DNA of 64,000 bases from JAMLJG01 sp035327585 (GCA_035327585.1 DAOLDD010000005.1:1-64000); one strand, 5' to 3'. Counted from the stretch's first letter, positions 9,073-17,912 are shown. Translations and numbers: made by a program. The notes: generated by a model not told the origin, from the sequence alone.

Positions 9073-9615
9073 TCAGGATGGCGGGCTGTTGCGCTGCAGG
9101 TCCTCCCGCAGATACGTCAGCACATCCTTGAAGCGCGGGAGGTTTTCGGGCGTGAGATCGAGCAGGTTTTCGTGCGCTTCGATCATCGTGCGGGTCGTCG
9201 AGTCGCGCGGATCTTCGGCGTGTTCGAGCGCGCGCAGGCTATCGCTGAGCGCGGCCAGGCTCTTGAGCGATTCCGGCGTATCGCCGGGTTCGTACGCCGC
9301 GACCAGCCGGTCGAGACCCAGCGTCGCCACCAGCCCGCGCACGCGCGGGTTCAAGTTCAACAGCACCATATTCCCGTGTTCGCGCTGGCGCAGTCGCGTG
9401 GCGATCCCCGCCAGCGTGCCCATGAATGTGCTGTCCATGCCGACGCAGTCCGCCATGTCCAGCACCGCGGTGTCGCACCCGGCGGCCAGCGCGGCCCGGC
9501 CGAATTCCTTGAGCGCGGTGCTCGATTTAAAGGAGCCACGCCCCTCGACGCGAATCACGGCGACCTGCTTGTGCAGCGTCACCCAAACCTTGTCTGTTCG
9601 TGGCGTTTCGGGCAT
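9073..9615 (-). CDS. STAS-domain protein with C-terminal extension
   Basis: This 180-residue protein has a STAS domain (about residues 5-110) with the candidate phospho-acceptor in DCVGMDSTFMGTLAGIA. About 70 further residues rich in charged helices follow (SLKSLAALSDSLRALEHAEDP, then a leucine-rich tail). The extension distinguishes it from the simple antagonist next door, and it could bind a partner or oligomerise. It is four bases from a secreted-protein gene upstream and about 110 bp from the second STAS gene. A role as a second antagonist in the same switch is inference. Confidence 0.72.
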   Translation of the reverse strand: MPETPRTDKVWVTLHKQVAVIRVEGRGSFKSSTALKEFGRAALAAGCDTAVLDMADCVGMDSTFMGTLAGIATRLRQREHGNMVLLNLNPRVRGLVATLGLDRLVAAYEPGDTPESLKSLAALSDSLRALEHAEDPRDSTTRTMIEAHENLLDLTPENLPRFKDVLTYLREDLQRNSPPS

Positions 9616-9619
9616 GGCC

Positions 9620-10090
9620 CTATCTCCAAGCCGCCGATTTATATTCTTCCAACACGATCCCACCCACCTGAAGGCGCAGCCGCCAGGCGGACACCCGCCA
9701 GCCGGCGTGCCCCGTCAGCGGCACCTTGAACAACGTCGTCGCCGGGCCCCGCGTACGCGGCGGGAGCGGCTCCACCCGCGTCCGAATCTCCGGTTTACCA
9801 TCCATGCGATAATCGAACTGCAATTCCAACCCCGGCGGCGCCAGCGCCGGCGACAATTCCCAGCGCACCGCGAGGATCGCGGCCGGCACGTCCACACCGT
9901 CCTCGATAAATTTCGTCATCCGCGCGCCGGTCGACGGCACGCCAGGCGTCGACACCACGCGCGTCACCCCGGTCGTCGCCTGGATGTCGAGCACACGCGC
10001 CGGGCCCCGCGGCTGCGCAATTGCGTGGAGCGGAAACCCGATTCCCCCCACAAATAGGCACGCCAGCGCGCGCCGAAAAAACATGGTCAT
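9620..10090 (-). CDS. Secreted protein of unknown function
   Basis: A 156-residue protein with a signal peptide (basic start, then ALACLFVGGIGFPLHAIAQ, cleavage expected near residue 24). The mature part is a predicted all-beta domain with no family I recognise. It begins with a segment on statistics of a threonine/valine-rich strand and ends with VGGIVLEEYKSA. It sits directly before the STAS-extension gene with a four-base gap, so it is probably cotranscribed with the partner-switching set. It might be an envelope component or sensor for that switch. Function is not assigned. Confidence 0.6.
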   Translation of the reverse strand: MTMFFRRALACLFVGGIGFPLHAIAQPRGPARVLDIQATTGVTRVVSTPGVPSTGARMTKFIEDGVDVPAAILAVRWELSPALAPPGLELQFDYRMDGKPEIRTRVEPLPPRTRGPATTLFKVPLTGHAGWRVSAWRLRLQVGGIVLEEYKSAAWR

Positions 10091-10222
10091 GTTGATCGTC
10101 CAAGAACGTCGACCGTACCACCCCGCCCCACGAAGTGTCAACGCGTGCAGCCGCTCGCGCGCGTTCGACCACGCGCATCCGGCCTTCAGCATGACAGCGC
10201 CGGCGCGACGCCTTATCCCGGG

Positions 10223-10603
10223 CTAGATCGTGATCTCGATCAGGTTTCCGTCCGGATCGGCGACAACGCTTTCAAAGCAGCCGTCTCCCGTCCACCGCGG
10301 CTCGCCAACGATGGGGATCCCGTCTTTCCGCAGTTTATTCGTGAAGGAACGCACCGCCTCCTCGCTCCCGACGGAGAGGGCAAAATGGGCGATTCCGAAA
10401 CATTCCGGCGGCGGGCGGAAATCGATTCCCTGCTTCTGCATCACTTCAATTCGCGCGCCCTGGGTAAAGCTCAGGAAATACGAGGAGAACCCCGTGTGCG
10501 GGTTCCGGTACTGCGCGCCGGAGACACATCCGAAATGCGTGCAATAAAAACGTCGCAGCGCTTCGATATCGGGGGACCAGATGGCGATATGCTCAATCTT
10601 CAT
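10223..10603 (-). CDS. VOC-family (glyoxalase-like) protein
   Basis: This 126-residue vicinal-oxygen-chelate protein starts MKIEHIAIWSPDIEALRRFY and ends with VVADPDGNLIEITI, the two typical halves of a glyoxalase I/bleomycin-resistance fold. The metal ligands are plausible: H5, E in RIEVMQK, H in GIAHFALSV and E in NLIEI. The substrate is unknown; lactoylglutathione lyase is possible but the family is broad. The gene stands alone between a secreted-protein gene and rsmI. Confidence 0.82.
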   Translation of the reverse strand: MKIEHIAIWSPDIEALRRFYCTHFGCVSGAQYRNPHTGFSSYFLSFTQGARIEVMQKQGIDFRPPPECFGIAHFALSVGSEEAVRSFTNKLRKDGIPIVGEPRWTGDGCFESVVADPDGNLIEITI

Positions 10604-10713
10604 GGCTTGCCCAACGCGCTGAAAATGCAGCCCGGCGCCGCGTCTGTCAACCGGGCGGTAACGACTTCGCAAGCACGACGATACCGGGCGTCGAAAGGGT
10701 AAATCCGCCCGAA

Positions 10714-11412
10714 CTATTCCGACCGCGACGGCTCGAGGCTCTCGGCGGGGGCGAGGATGACGACGCATTCGCCTTTGACGGTGCGGCCGGCGTAGGCGGC
10801 ACGGATTTCGGCGGGGGTGCCGTGTCGGCATTCCTCGAAGTGCTTGGTCAACTCGCGTCCAACAAACAGGCGACGCGGGCCGAGCACGGACTCAATTTCA
10901 TCCAACAGCTTGAGCAGGCGGTACGGCGACTCGAAGAGCACGACGGGCAGCGTGTGGCGGCCGAATTCCTCCAGCTCGCGACGGCGCGCGCCGGATTTGT
11001 GCGGCAGGAATCCCACGAAAACAAACCCGCGCGCGGGCATGCCCGCCAGCGCGATCGCCGCCGTCACCGCAGAGGGACCGGGCACAGTGGTCACCGGCAA
11101 CCCCGCGTCGCGACAGGCGGCGACAAGCCGCGCGCCGGGGTCCGACACGGCGGGCATGCCGGAATCGCTGACCAGCGCAATCGCCTCGCCCGCGCGTAGC
11201 CGCGCGATGATCTCCTCCGCGCGCGACGCTTCGTTGAACTTGTGATAGCTCAACATCGGCGTGCGCAGCCCGTGCCGCTCCAGCAGCTTGCGCGTCTGTC
11301 GCGTGTCCTCCGCGAGAATCAACGCCGCGTCGCGCAACGTCTCCAGCGCGCGCAGCGAAATGTCCTGCAGATGCCCGATGGGCGTGCCGACGATGTAGAG
11401 GCCGGGGGTCAT
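10714..11412 (-). CDS. rsmI: 16S rRNA (cytidine-1402-2'-O)-methyltransferase RsmI
   Basis: RsmI 2'-O-methylates C1402 in the 16S decoding centre. The 232-residue protein shows the tetrapyrrole-methylase-fold signatures: LYIVGTPIGHLQDISLRALETL, AEDTRQTRKLL, ALVSDSGMPAVSDPG and GPSAVTAAIALAG. It lacks the optional C-terminal HTH-like domain of some homologues. The ATG at 11412 begins MTPGLYIV; an upstream in-frame ATG at 11460 would start inside an AATTGGCAATT repeat and is rejected. Confidence 0.94.
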   Translation of the reverse strand: MTPGLYIVGTPIGHLQDISLRALETLRDAALILAEDTRQTRKLLERHGLRTPMLSYHKFNEASRAEEIIARLRAGEAIALVSDSGMPAVSDPGARLVAACRDAGLPVTTVPGPSAVTAAIALAGMPARGFVFVGFLPHKSGARRRELEEFGRHTLPVVLFESPYRLLKLLDEIESVLGPRRLFVGRELTKHFEECRHGTPAEIRAAYAGRTVKGECVVILAPAESLEPSRSE

Positions 11413-11416
11413 TGAC

Positions 11417-11535
11417 GATTGCCAACTGCTAATTTCCGATTGCCAATTGGGAATTGCCAATTGAAGGCAGGGACGTTCGCGTCATCTGATCCTGAAATTG
11501 GCAATTGGCAATTGGCAATTGAAAATTGGCAATGC
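11417..11535. repeat. AATTGGCAATT-type palindromic repeat cluster
   Basis: The spacer between rsmI and the NarL-type regulator contains several alternating copies of ATTGCCAATT and AATTGGCAATTG, in both orientations. They abut the regulator's stop codon at 11536. The same unit sits inside the RND pump gene at 15270-15305. This AT-rich block contrasts with the GC-rich surroundings. Confidence 0.8.
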
Positions 11536-12222
11536 CTACTGCCCCACCCACTGCGCGGCGTAGCGGACGAGCTGCGTGGCGTTGGTCAGGCCGAGCTTTT
11601 CCTTGATGTGGGCGCGGTAGGTTTCGATCGTCTTGATGCTCAGGTGCAGCAAGCTGGCGATTTCGCGCGTGCCGTGGCCCTGGCCGATGAGCCGGAACAC
11701 TTCCAACTCACGGTCGCTCAGGTTGCGAATCGGCGATTCGTCCGGCGGCGCGCCGCGGCCCGTCACCTCGTGGAGGATGCTCTGGCCCACCTTGTCGCTG
11801 AGATAAATCTCGCCCTTCAATACTTTGCGCACGGCGGCGATGATCTTGTCGCCAACCTCCGCCTTCATCAAATAGCCGTGCGCGCCCGCGCGCAATACGC
11901 GTTCCGCATAAAGATTTTCGTCGTGCATCGACAACACGAGGATCGGCAGGTTTTCGTCCTGCGCGCGGATCCACTTCGTCAACTCCAGCCCGTCGGTGCC
12001 TTTCAGCGAGATGTCGACGATGGCGAGGTCGGGTTTCTGTTTTTGCAGCGCCTGCAAGGCTTCGCCGGCGGACTCGGCCTCCGCGCAGACATTCAGGTCC
12101 GGTTCGAGTTCCAGCAGATGCTTGATGCCCTGCCGCACCACCGGGTGGTCATCCACAATCAGGATGCGTTTGATGACGGGCGCCGCGGCGGGGCCCTCGC
12201 GTTTGGTCGATACTACTTTCAT
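11536..12222 (-). CDS. NarL/FixJ-type response regulator
   Basis: This 228-residue transcriptional regulator has a receiver domain (RILIVDDHPVVRQG, phospho-acceptor aspartate in LAIVDISLKGTDG, lysine in YLMKAEVGD). A C-terminal LuxR-type helix-turn-helix follows (LSDRELEVFRLIGQGHGTREIASLLHLSIKTIETYRAHI). Its start overlaps the stop of the sensor kinase as ATGA, so the two form one operon and a cognate pair. The start at 12222 is chosen for that coupling. The regulon is unknown. Confidence 0.93.
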   Translation of the reverse strand: MKVVSTKREGPAAAPVIKRILIVDDHPVVRQGIKHLLELEPDLNVCAEAESAGEALQALQKQKPDLAIVDISLKGTDGLELTKWIRAQDENLPILVLSMHDENLYAERVLRAGAHGYLMKAEVGDKIIAAVRKVLKGEIYLSDKVGQSILHEVTGRGAPPDESPIRNLSDRELEVFRLIGQGHGTREIASLLHLSIKTIETYRAHIKEKLGLTNATQLVRYAAQWVGQ

Positions 12223-13292
12223 CCACTCCTTCCGGCCGGGACATCCATCTGCCACACCAGGCGCACCACCGTGCCGCGCGACGGCCCGCGTCGAATGTCC
12301 AGCGCCGCGCCCAACACGCCCGCGCGATGCCGCATCGTCGCGATGCCCATGCCCGGCATCGATTTGCGGATCCGAATCCCGCGGCCGTTGTCCTCAACCT
12401 CCACGTGCAGCACTGTAGCGGAACGATCCATGCGGATACAAATCTGTTTTGCTCCGCCATGTCGGACCGCGTTGTGGGTCGCCTCCTGCACGATGCGATA
12501 GACGTGAAGCGCGGAGGCCATGTCCAAGCCGGGCAGTTCCCCGCGCAACTGGAAGCGGCAATCAATCCCGTACAACTGGCGGTGGGTCACGGCCAGTTCC
12601 TCCAAAGCCGCGGCGAGTCCGCGCCGCTCCAGCTCCACCGGATACAACCCGTGCGCGTGCCGGCGCATGTCGGACAAGACGCGCCCCATCATCTCCGCGA
12701 TTTCTCCCGCGTCCGCCTGCGCTGGGTGCCCATCGCGCGCCAGCCGTCCCTGCAAGGCCTTCGTCAGCAGGGTGACACCGGTGAGGTGCTGCCCCAGCCC
12801 GTCGTGTAGATCCTGGCCAAGCCGGCGACGCTCCTCCTCGCTGACCTGCGCGATCGCCTGCTCCGCGCGCTTGCGCTCGGTGATGTCGCGCACGATCCCG
12901 GTGAACATCCGGCGGTCCCCCACCCGCACCTCGCTCACCGCCAGGTCCATCGGAAACGTCGTGCCGTCCTTGCGCAACCCGCGCACCTCGCGCCCGATGC
13001 CGATGATCCGCGCCTTGCGCGTCTTCAAATAGCGCTGGATGTACGCATCATGCTGGCGGCTCCACGGCGGCGGCATCAGCATGCTCACGTTCCGCCCGAT
13101 CACCTCGCGCGCACGATACCCGAAAATCCGCTCCACCGCCGGGTTCACGGAATCGATAATCCCGCCTTCATCGATCGTGATAATGCCGTCAACCACCGTA
13201 TTGATGATCGCCCGCATCCGCGCCGCGAGCTCGGAGTCCGTGTCGACGGCGGGTTTGGTCGGCGCGCGCTTATGTGATCGTTGTTTCACCAT
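12219..13292 (-). CDS. PAS-domain sensor histidine kinase (HisKA_3/NarX class)
   Basis: A 357-residue soluble kinase. A PAS domain (about residues 25-140, with VDGIITIDEGGIIDSVNPAVERIFGY and a PAC segment ending FTGIVRDITERK) is followed by the HisKA_3 dimerisation helix with the phospho-acceptor histidine in LGQDLHDGLGQHL near residue 160. A GHKL ATPase follows (EATHNAVRHGGA, VEDNGRGI, GMGIATMRHRA). No membrane segments are visible, so the signal is probably cytosolic, such as redox state or a small ligand. It is translated together with the NarL-type regulator downstream. Confidence 0.92.
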   Translation of the reverse strand: MVKQRSHKRAPTKPAVDTDSELAARMRAIINTVVDGIITIDEGGIIDSVNPAVERIFGYRAREVIGRNVSMLMPPPWSRQHDAYIQRYLKTRKARIIGIGREVRGLRKDGTTFPMDLAVSEVRVGDRRMFTGIVRDITERKRAEQAIAQVSEEERRRLGQDLHDGLGQHLTGVTLLTKALQGRLARDGHPAQADAGEIAEMMGRVLSDMRRHAHGLYPVELERRGLAAALEELAVTHRQLYGIDCRFQLRGELPGLDMASALHVYRIVQEATHNAVRHGGAKQICIRMDRSATVLHVEVEDNGRGIRIRKSMPGMGIATMRHRAGVLGAALDIRRGPSRGTVVRLVWQMDVPAGRSG

Positions 13293-13421
13293 GCACCTAC
13301 TATGTTAAGAGGGTGTTGCGCGGAAGTCCATCCCCGCAAAATTAATCGCTCTTTCCGGGAACCTCCCGCCCGCAGCGCGGCTCTAATGGATGTCCACCAC
13401 CATGAAGGACGGATGCCCACG

Positions 13422-14417
13422 ATGAAACGACTCCTCGCCCTTTCCCTCGCCGCGCTGGCCGCGGGCTGCGGCGGTTCCAAAATCGAACCGGGCCGCGCCG
13501 AACACGCCCCGGGGCGGCCATTGCCGGAAAACGCGGCCTCCGTAACGCTCGCCGTCGAGCAGACGCCGGGCCGCGTCGACGTCGTCGGCTCGGTGACCGC
13601 CGCGGAGCGCGTTAAAATCGCCGCCCGCTTGCAAGCCGAGGTCCGCGAGGTGCGCGCCTCCGCCGGACGTCGCGTCGCGAAGGACGATGTCCTGCTCGTG
13701 CTCGACGACCGCGAAATTCGCGAGCAACTCACCGCCGCCGAGGCGCAACTCCGCCAGGCCGACGCGGACTACAAGCGCACGCGCCAGTTGTTCGAGGCCC
13801 GCTCCGCGAGCGAACAGGAACTCACCGCCGCGGAATCGGCCTACCAATCCGCGCGCGCACAGGTCGACCGCGTCCGCGTCCTCCAATCCTACACCGTCAT
13901 CCAGGCGCCGCTCTCCGGCGTGGTCATCGAACGCCACGTGGAAGTCGGCGACCTCGCCGCGCCGGGCCAGGAATTGATGGCGCTCTACGATCCCGCCCGC
14001 ATGCGCGTCGAAGCCGCCGTGCCCGTCCGGCTCATCCCCCACCTCGCGCTCGGCTCCGCGGTCGCCGTCACACTGGAGCACCCCGCGCTGACGACCACCG
14101 GCGTCGTCGCGGAAATCGTGGGCGAAATCGACCCGCGCAGCCGCAGCCAGATCGTTCGCGTGAACATCGACCGCCCCCAAGCCGACCTGCCGCCCGGCGC
14201 GTTTGGCCGCCTCTGGGTCGAAACCCCGCCCCGCCCCGCTCTCTATGCCCCCGCCGCCGCGATTCGGCGCGTCGGCCAGTTGGAAACCGTCCAACTCGTC
14301 CGCGACGGGCGCGTGATCGACCGCCTCGTGCGCACCGGCCCCGCCAGCGGGGACCGCGTCGAAATCCTTTCCGGCCTCGTCGACGGCGACGTCATCCTCG
14401 CGGAGACTCCGCGATGA
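13422..14417 (+). CDS. RND efflux pump periplasmic adaptor (lipoprotein)
   Basis: This 331-residue membrane-fusion protein has a lipoprotein signal with the lipobox LAAGC near residue 17. It then shows the split lipoyl domain (QAEVREVRASAGRRVAKDDVLLVLDD and TVIQAPLSGVVIERHVEVGDLAAPGQ) flanking a coiled-coil hairpin, then beta-barrel and membrane-proximal domains. It would link the inner-membrane RND pump to an outer-membrane channel. The start at 13422 is the methionine of the signal peptide; longer starts are possible. Its stop overlaps the pump gene as ATGA. No outer-membrane TolC-like gene is adjacent. Confidence 0.9.
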   Translation: MKRLLALSLAALAAGCGGSKIEPGRAEHAPGRPLPENAASVTLAVEQTPGRVDVVGSVTAAERVKIAARLQAEVREVRASAGRRVAKDDVLLVLDDREIREQLTAAEAQLRQADADYKRTRQLFEARSASEQELTAAESAYQSARAQVDRVRVLQSYTVIQAPLSGVVIERHVEVGDLAAPGQELMALYDPARMRVEAAVPVRLIPHLALGSAVAVTLEHPALTTTGVVAEIVGEIDPRSRSQIVRVNIDRPQADLPPGAFGRLWVETPPRPALYAPAAAIRRVGQLETVQLVRDGRVIDRLVRTGPASGDRVEILSGLVDGDVILAETPR

Positions 14418-16366
14418 GCGAATCGCGTTCCAGTTTGATGCGCATCGTCGAGGCCTTCCTGCGGGGGAATCTCGCGGTCCTCCTGATGATCGTCGCGCTC
14501 GCCGCAGGCGCCGTCGCACTCATCGCGACCCCGCGCGAGGAGGAACCGCAGATCGTCGTTCCGCTCGCCAATGTGTTCGTGGCGTACCCCGGCGGCAGCG
14601 CGGCCGAGGTCGAACAACTCGTCGCCTCCCGCCTCGAGAAACTGCTCTACCAGATCGACGGCGTCGAATACGTCTACTCGCGCTCCGCCCCCGGCCAGGC
14701 CGTCGTCACCGTCCGCTTCTTCGTCGGCCAAGACCGCGAGGACAGCCTCATCAAACTCTACAACAAGGTCTTTTCGAACATCGACCAGGTCACGCCCGGC
14801 ATCGCGGGCTGGGTCGTGAAGCCGGTTGAGATCGACGACGTGCCCATCATCGCCGCCGCGCTATACAGTGCCACCTACGACACGCACGCGCTCTACCGCG
14901 TCGCCGAGGAGGTCGTCAACCAGCTCCAGCGCATCCCCGACACCTCGCGCATCACGATCCACGGCGGCGAGCGCCGCGCCATCCAGGTCTATCTCGACAA
15001 CGAACGCCTAGCGGCCTACGACCTCTCCGCGCTCGAGGTGCAGCAGGCGATCCGCATCTCCAACGCGCAACTCGAAAGCGGTTCCTTCGAACGCGGCAAC
15101 GAGCGGCTCCGCGTCGAGGCCGGGCCCTTCTTCCGCGACGCGCGCGAACTCGAAACCCTCATGATCGCCGCGCACGACGGCCGCCCCGTCTACCTGCGCG
15201 ACGTCGCCGACATCGTCGACGGCCCGGAGGAAAACACCTCCTATTCCCGCATCGGCTTCGGCCCCGCCTCAATTGCCAATTCCCAATTGGAAATTGGCAA
15301 TTCCCACCCCGCCGTCACCGTCGCGGTCGCGAAGAAGGCGGGGCGCAACGCGGTCACTGTCGCGCGCGAGGTCGAGCGCCAGCTCGCGGCGATGCAGCGC
15401 GACGTAATTCCCGACGAAGTCACCGTGCGCATCACGCGTGACTACGGCGCGACGGCGAACGAGAAGGTCAACAACCTCGTCTTCAGCCTCGGCCTCGCGA
15501 TCCTCACCGTCATCGCGCTGCTCGCCGTCTCGATGAGCTGGCGCGAGGGCCTCATCGTCGCCATCGCCGTGCCGATCACCTACGCGCTCACGCTGCTCTT
15601 CAACTACGTGATGGGCTACACGATCAACCGCGTCACGCTCTTCGCGCTGATCCTCACACTCGGCCTGCTGGTGGACGATCCGATCGTCGGCGTCGAAAAC
15701 ATCTCGCGCCACCTGCGCATGAAGAAGCAACCGCGGCTCGACGCAATCCTCTCCGCGATGAACGAGGTCATGCCGCCCATCGTGCTCTCGACGCTCGCCG
15801 TGATGGTCTCGTTCCTGCCGATGTTCTTCATCACCGGCATGATGGGCCCCTACATGGCGCCGATGGCGCTGAACGTGCCCATCGCGGTGCTCTTCTCCAC
15901 CGTCGTCGCGCTCACGATCACCCCGCCGCTCTCCAACTTCCTGCTCAAGGTGAAGGAGCGGCCCGGCGGCGACAAACCGTACGACCCGAAATCGACGTTC
16001 GTCTACCGCGCCTACCGCGGCCTCGTCGCCCCGTTCATCCGCTCGCCGCGCAACAGCAAGCTCATGCTCGGCGGGGTCGGCGTGTTGTTCGCGATCTCCG
16101 TCGCCCTCGCGCTCGGCGGTTTCGTCCCGCTGAAGATGCTGCCGTTCGACAACAAGAACGAAATCCTCGTCGTCATCGATCTGCCCGACGCCGCGCCGCT
16201 GGAGAAACCGACGCGGTCGCGCGCGAGGTCGAGGACTACCTGCGCACCGTGCCCGAGGTCGTCGACTTCACCACCACCGTCGGCGCCGCCTCACCGATGG
16301 ACTTCAACGGGCTGGTCCGCCAGTACTACATGCGCCAGGCCCCGAACCTCGCCGACATCCGGGTGA
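14414..16366 (+). CDS. RND efflux transporter, N-terminal part (frameshifted)
   Basis: This frame encodes the first half of an AcrB-type resistance-nodulation-division pump: TM1, the first periplasmic porter domains (PGGSAAEVEQLVASRLEKLL), then TM2-TM6, with the paired aspartates of TM4 in GLLVDDPIVGVENISRH. Near 16203 the frame is lost. Up to there it reads correctly to DLPDAAPLE, and afterwards the pump continues in the frame starting before 16249. One missing base (GGAGAAAC where GGAGGAAAC is expected) explains it. The last 50 or so residues of this frame are therefore spurious. An AATTGGCAATT repeat at 15270-15305 adds about 12 residues in frame in the porter domain. Substrate is unknown. 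Confidence 0.85.
   Translation: MSESRSSLMRIVEAFLRGNLAVLLMIVALAAGAVALIATPREEEPQIVVPLANVFVAYPGGSAAEVEQLVASRLEKLLYQIDGVEYVYSRSAPGQAVVTVRFFVGQDREDSLIKLYNKVFSNIDQVTPGIAGWVVKPVEIDDVPIIAAALYSATYDTHALYRVAEEVVNQLQRIPDTSRITIHGGERRAIQVYLDNERLAAYDLSALEVQQAIRISNAQLESGSFERGNERLRVEAGPFFRDARELETLMIAAHDGRPVYLRDVADIVDGPEENTSYSRIGFGPASIANSQLEIGNSHPAVTVAVAKKAGRNAVTVAREVERQLAAMQRDVIPDEVTVRITRDYGATANEKVNNLVFSLGLAILTVIALLAVSMSWREGLIVAIAVPITYALTLLFNYVMGYTINRVTLFALILTLGLLVDDPIVGVENISRHLRMKKQPRLDAILSAMNEVMPPIVLSTLAVMVSFLPMFFITGMMGPYMAPMALNVPIAVLFSTVVALTITPPLSNFLLKVKERPGGDKPYDPKSTFVYRAYRGLVAPFIRSPRNSKLMLGGVGVLFAISVALALGGFVPLKMLPFDNKNEILVVIDLPDAAPLEKPTRSRARSRTTCAPCPRSSTSPPPSAPPHRWTSTGWSASTTCARPRTSPTSG
15270..15305. repeat. 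AATTGGCAATT repeat inside the RND pump gene
   Basis: A short, nearly perfect palindrome (CAATTGCCAATT...AATTGGCAATT) lies inside the pump frame and is translated as IANSQLEIGNS at about residues 286-297. It keeps the frame open. The unit is the same as in the spacer at 11417-11535. Confidence 0.8.
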
Positions 16367-17643
16367 ACCTCGCGCACCACACGAAACGGCGCGCCGACAG
16401 CCACGCGCTCGTCCTGCGCATTCGCAACGACGTTGCCGCCCTCGCCGCCGCGCACGACGCGGTCGTCAAACTCGTCGAAACGCCGCCCGGCCCGCCCGTG
16501 CTCGCCTCCGTCGTCGCCGAGGTGTACGGCGCGCCGCATCACACCTACACGGACCTCATCGACGCCGCGCGCGCGATCAAGGCGCGGATGGCGGACGAGC
16601 CGGGTCTCGTCGACCTCGACGACTCGGTGCAAACCGACGTGCGCGAATTCTTCTTCCGCGTCGACCGCGAGAAGGCCGGGCTCAACGGCATCGCCGCCGA
16701 GGACATCACCCAGAGCCTGCGCCTCGCGCTCGACGGCCTCTCCGCGGGTTCCCTGCACGCGCCGCGCGACCAGAACGAGGTCCCGATCATCCTGCGCACT
16801 GCGCGCGCCGCGCGGTCCGATCTCGCGCGCCTCGAACAGATTCCCGTCAAGGGCCGCGGCGGCCAACTCGTTACGCTTGGCGAACTGGGTCGCTTCGAGG
16901 AGAACGTCCAGGACGTCGCGATCCTGCACAAGAACCTCGAACGCGTCGTCTACGTCGAATCCGAAATCGCCGGGCGCGGCCCCGCCTACGCCGTGCTCGC
17001 GCTGCAGCGGCACTTCAAGGCGAACCCGTTGCCGGACGGCATCCGCGTCGACTGGCGCGGCGAGGGCGAATGGAAAATCACCGTCGACGTATTCCGCGAC
17101 CTCGGCATCGCGTTCGCCGCCGCGCTGCTCGGCATTTACGTGCTGCTCGTCTACCAGACCGGCTCCTACAGCATACCGCTCGTCATCATGCTGTCGATCC
17201 CGCTGACGATGATCGGCATCATGCCCGGCTTCGGCCTGCTCAACGCCCTCGTCAACCGGCCGGTCGGCGGATTCGACAACCCGGTGTTCTTCACCGCGAC
17301 GGCGATGATCGGCATGATCGCGCTCTCCGGCATCGTCGTGCGGAACGCGCTGGTGCTGATCGAATTCATCCAATCCGCGACCGCGCGCGGCGAGTCGCTC
17401 GACGACGCCATCTACGAATCCGGCGCCGTCCGCATGCGCCCCATCCTGCTCACCGCCGGCACGACGCTGCTCGGCGCGTGGCCCATCACGCTCGACCCTA
17501 TTTTCAGCGGCCTCGCCTGGGCATTGATTTTCGGCCTCTTCGTATCGACGGCCTTCACCCTCATCGTCGTCCCCGCCGTGTTCAAATTGACGCATGCGAA
17601 AGAACCTTCCGCCGACAGAGCGGCGGAACTACAGCCGTTGTAG
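16249..17643 (+). CDS. RND efflux transporter, C-terminal part (frameshifted)
   Basis: This frame carries the second half of the pump: the second porter repeat, then TM7-TM12 (ITVDVFRDLGIAFAAALLGIYVLLVYQTGSYSIPLVIM, MIGMIALSGIVVRNALVLIEFI, and FSGLAWALIFGLFVSTAFTLIVVPAVF). Reading back from 16249 the true junction is near 16203, where ETDAVAREVEDYLRTVPEVVDF joins the upstream frame. Together the halves make about 1,075 residues, a normal RND length. The final residues and the stop codon come from the palindromic repeat at 17605-17720. Whether the break is a real mutation or a base error cannot be told from one sequence. Confidence 0.85.
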   Translation: MPEVVDFTTTVGAASPMDFNGLVRQYYMRQAPNLADIRVNLAHHTKRRADSHALVLRIRNDVAALAAAHDAVVKLVETPPGPPVLASVVAEVYGAPHHTYTDLIDAARAIKARMADEPGLVDLDDSVQTDVREFFFRVDREKAGLNGIAAEDITQSLRLALDGLSAGSLHAPRDQNEVPIILRTARAARSDLARLEQIPVKGRGGQLVTLGELGRFEENVQDVAILHKNLERVVYVESEIAGRGPAYAVLALQRHFKANPLPDGIRVDWRGEGEWKITVDVFRDLGIAFAAALLGIYVLLVYQTGSYSIPLVIMLSIPLTMIGIMPGFGLLNALVNRPVGGFDNPVFFTATAMIGMIALSGIVVRNALVLIEFIQSATARGESLDDAIYESGAVRMRPILLTAGTTLLGAWPITLDPIFSGLAWALIFGLFVSTAFTLIVVPAVFKLTHAKEPSADRAAELQPL

Positions 17644-17720
17644 CTCCGGCGAAGGACCTTCCGCCGACGGAGCGGCGGAACTACAGCGGTTGTAGCTCCG
17701 GCGCTCCGTCGCCGGAGAGA
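17605..17720. repeat. Tandem 52-bp palindromic unit (CCGCCGAC-GAGCGGCGG family)
   Basis: The unit beginning CCTTCCGCCGACRGAGCGG occurs twice with a 52-bp period, and the second copy runs into GCTCCGTCGCCGGAG, the complementary arm. The array is able to fold into hairpins. It supplies the last codons and the stop of the RND pump gene and ends 15 bp before the DUF6132 start. Confidence 0.82.
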
Positions 17721-17734
17721 TCAAGGACAAGAGC

Positions 17735-17902
17735 ATGAATCCAATCTTCAGAACCATCATCGGCGCCGCAGTCGGCGCGGGTGTCGGCCTCGCGATGTAC
17801 AAATTCGTCGGCTGCAAAACCGGCGCCTGCCCACTCACCGCGAATCCCTGGCTCGCGATGGCGATCTGGGGCCTGATGGGCGGGATGGTAATGAGTAAAT
17901 GA
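17735..17902 (+). CDS. DUF6132-like small membrane protein
   Basis: A 55-residue protein with two hydrophobic segments around the motif GCKTGACPLTANPW. This matches the small DUF6132 family ('GCrsGsCPitsnP'), often encoded beside rhodanese, thioredoxin and YeeE-type genes. The first segment is IIGAAVGAGVGLAMYKFV, and the second WLAMAIWGLMGGMVM. The paired cysteines suggest a redox or sulfur-handling role, and the sulfur genes downstream at 18008-20843 support this. The molecular function of the family is not known. It is shorter than the usual cutoff for automatic ORF lists. Confidence 0.72.
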   Translation: MNPIFRTIIGAAVGAGVGLAMYKFVGCKTGACPLTANPWLAMAIWGLMGGMVMSK

Positions 17903-17912
17903 TCAATCGGGG

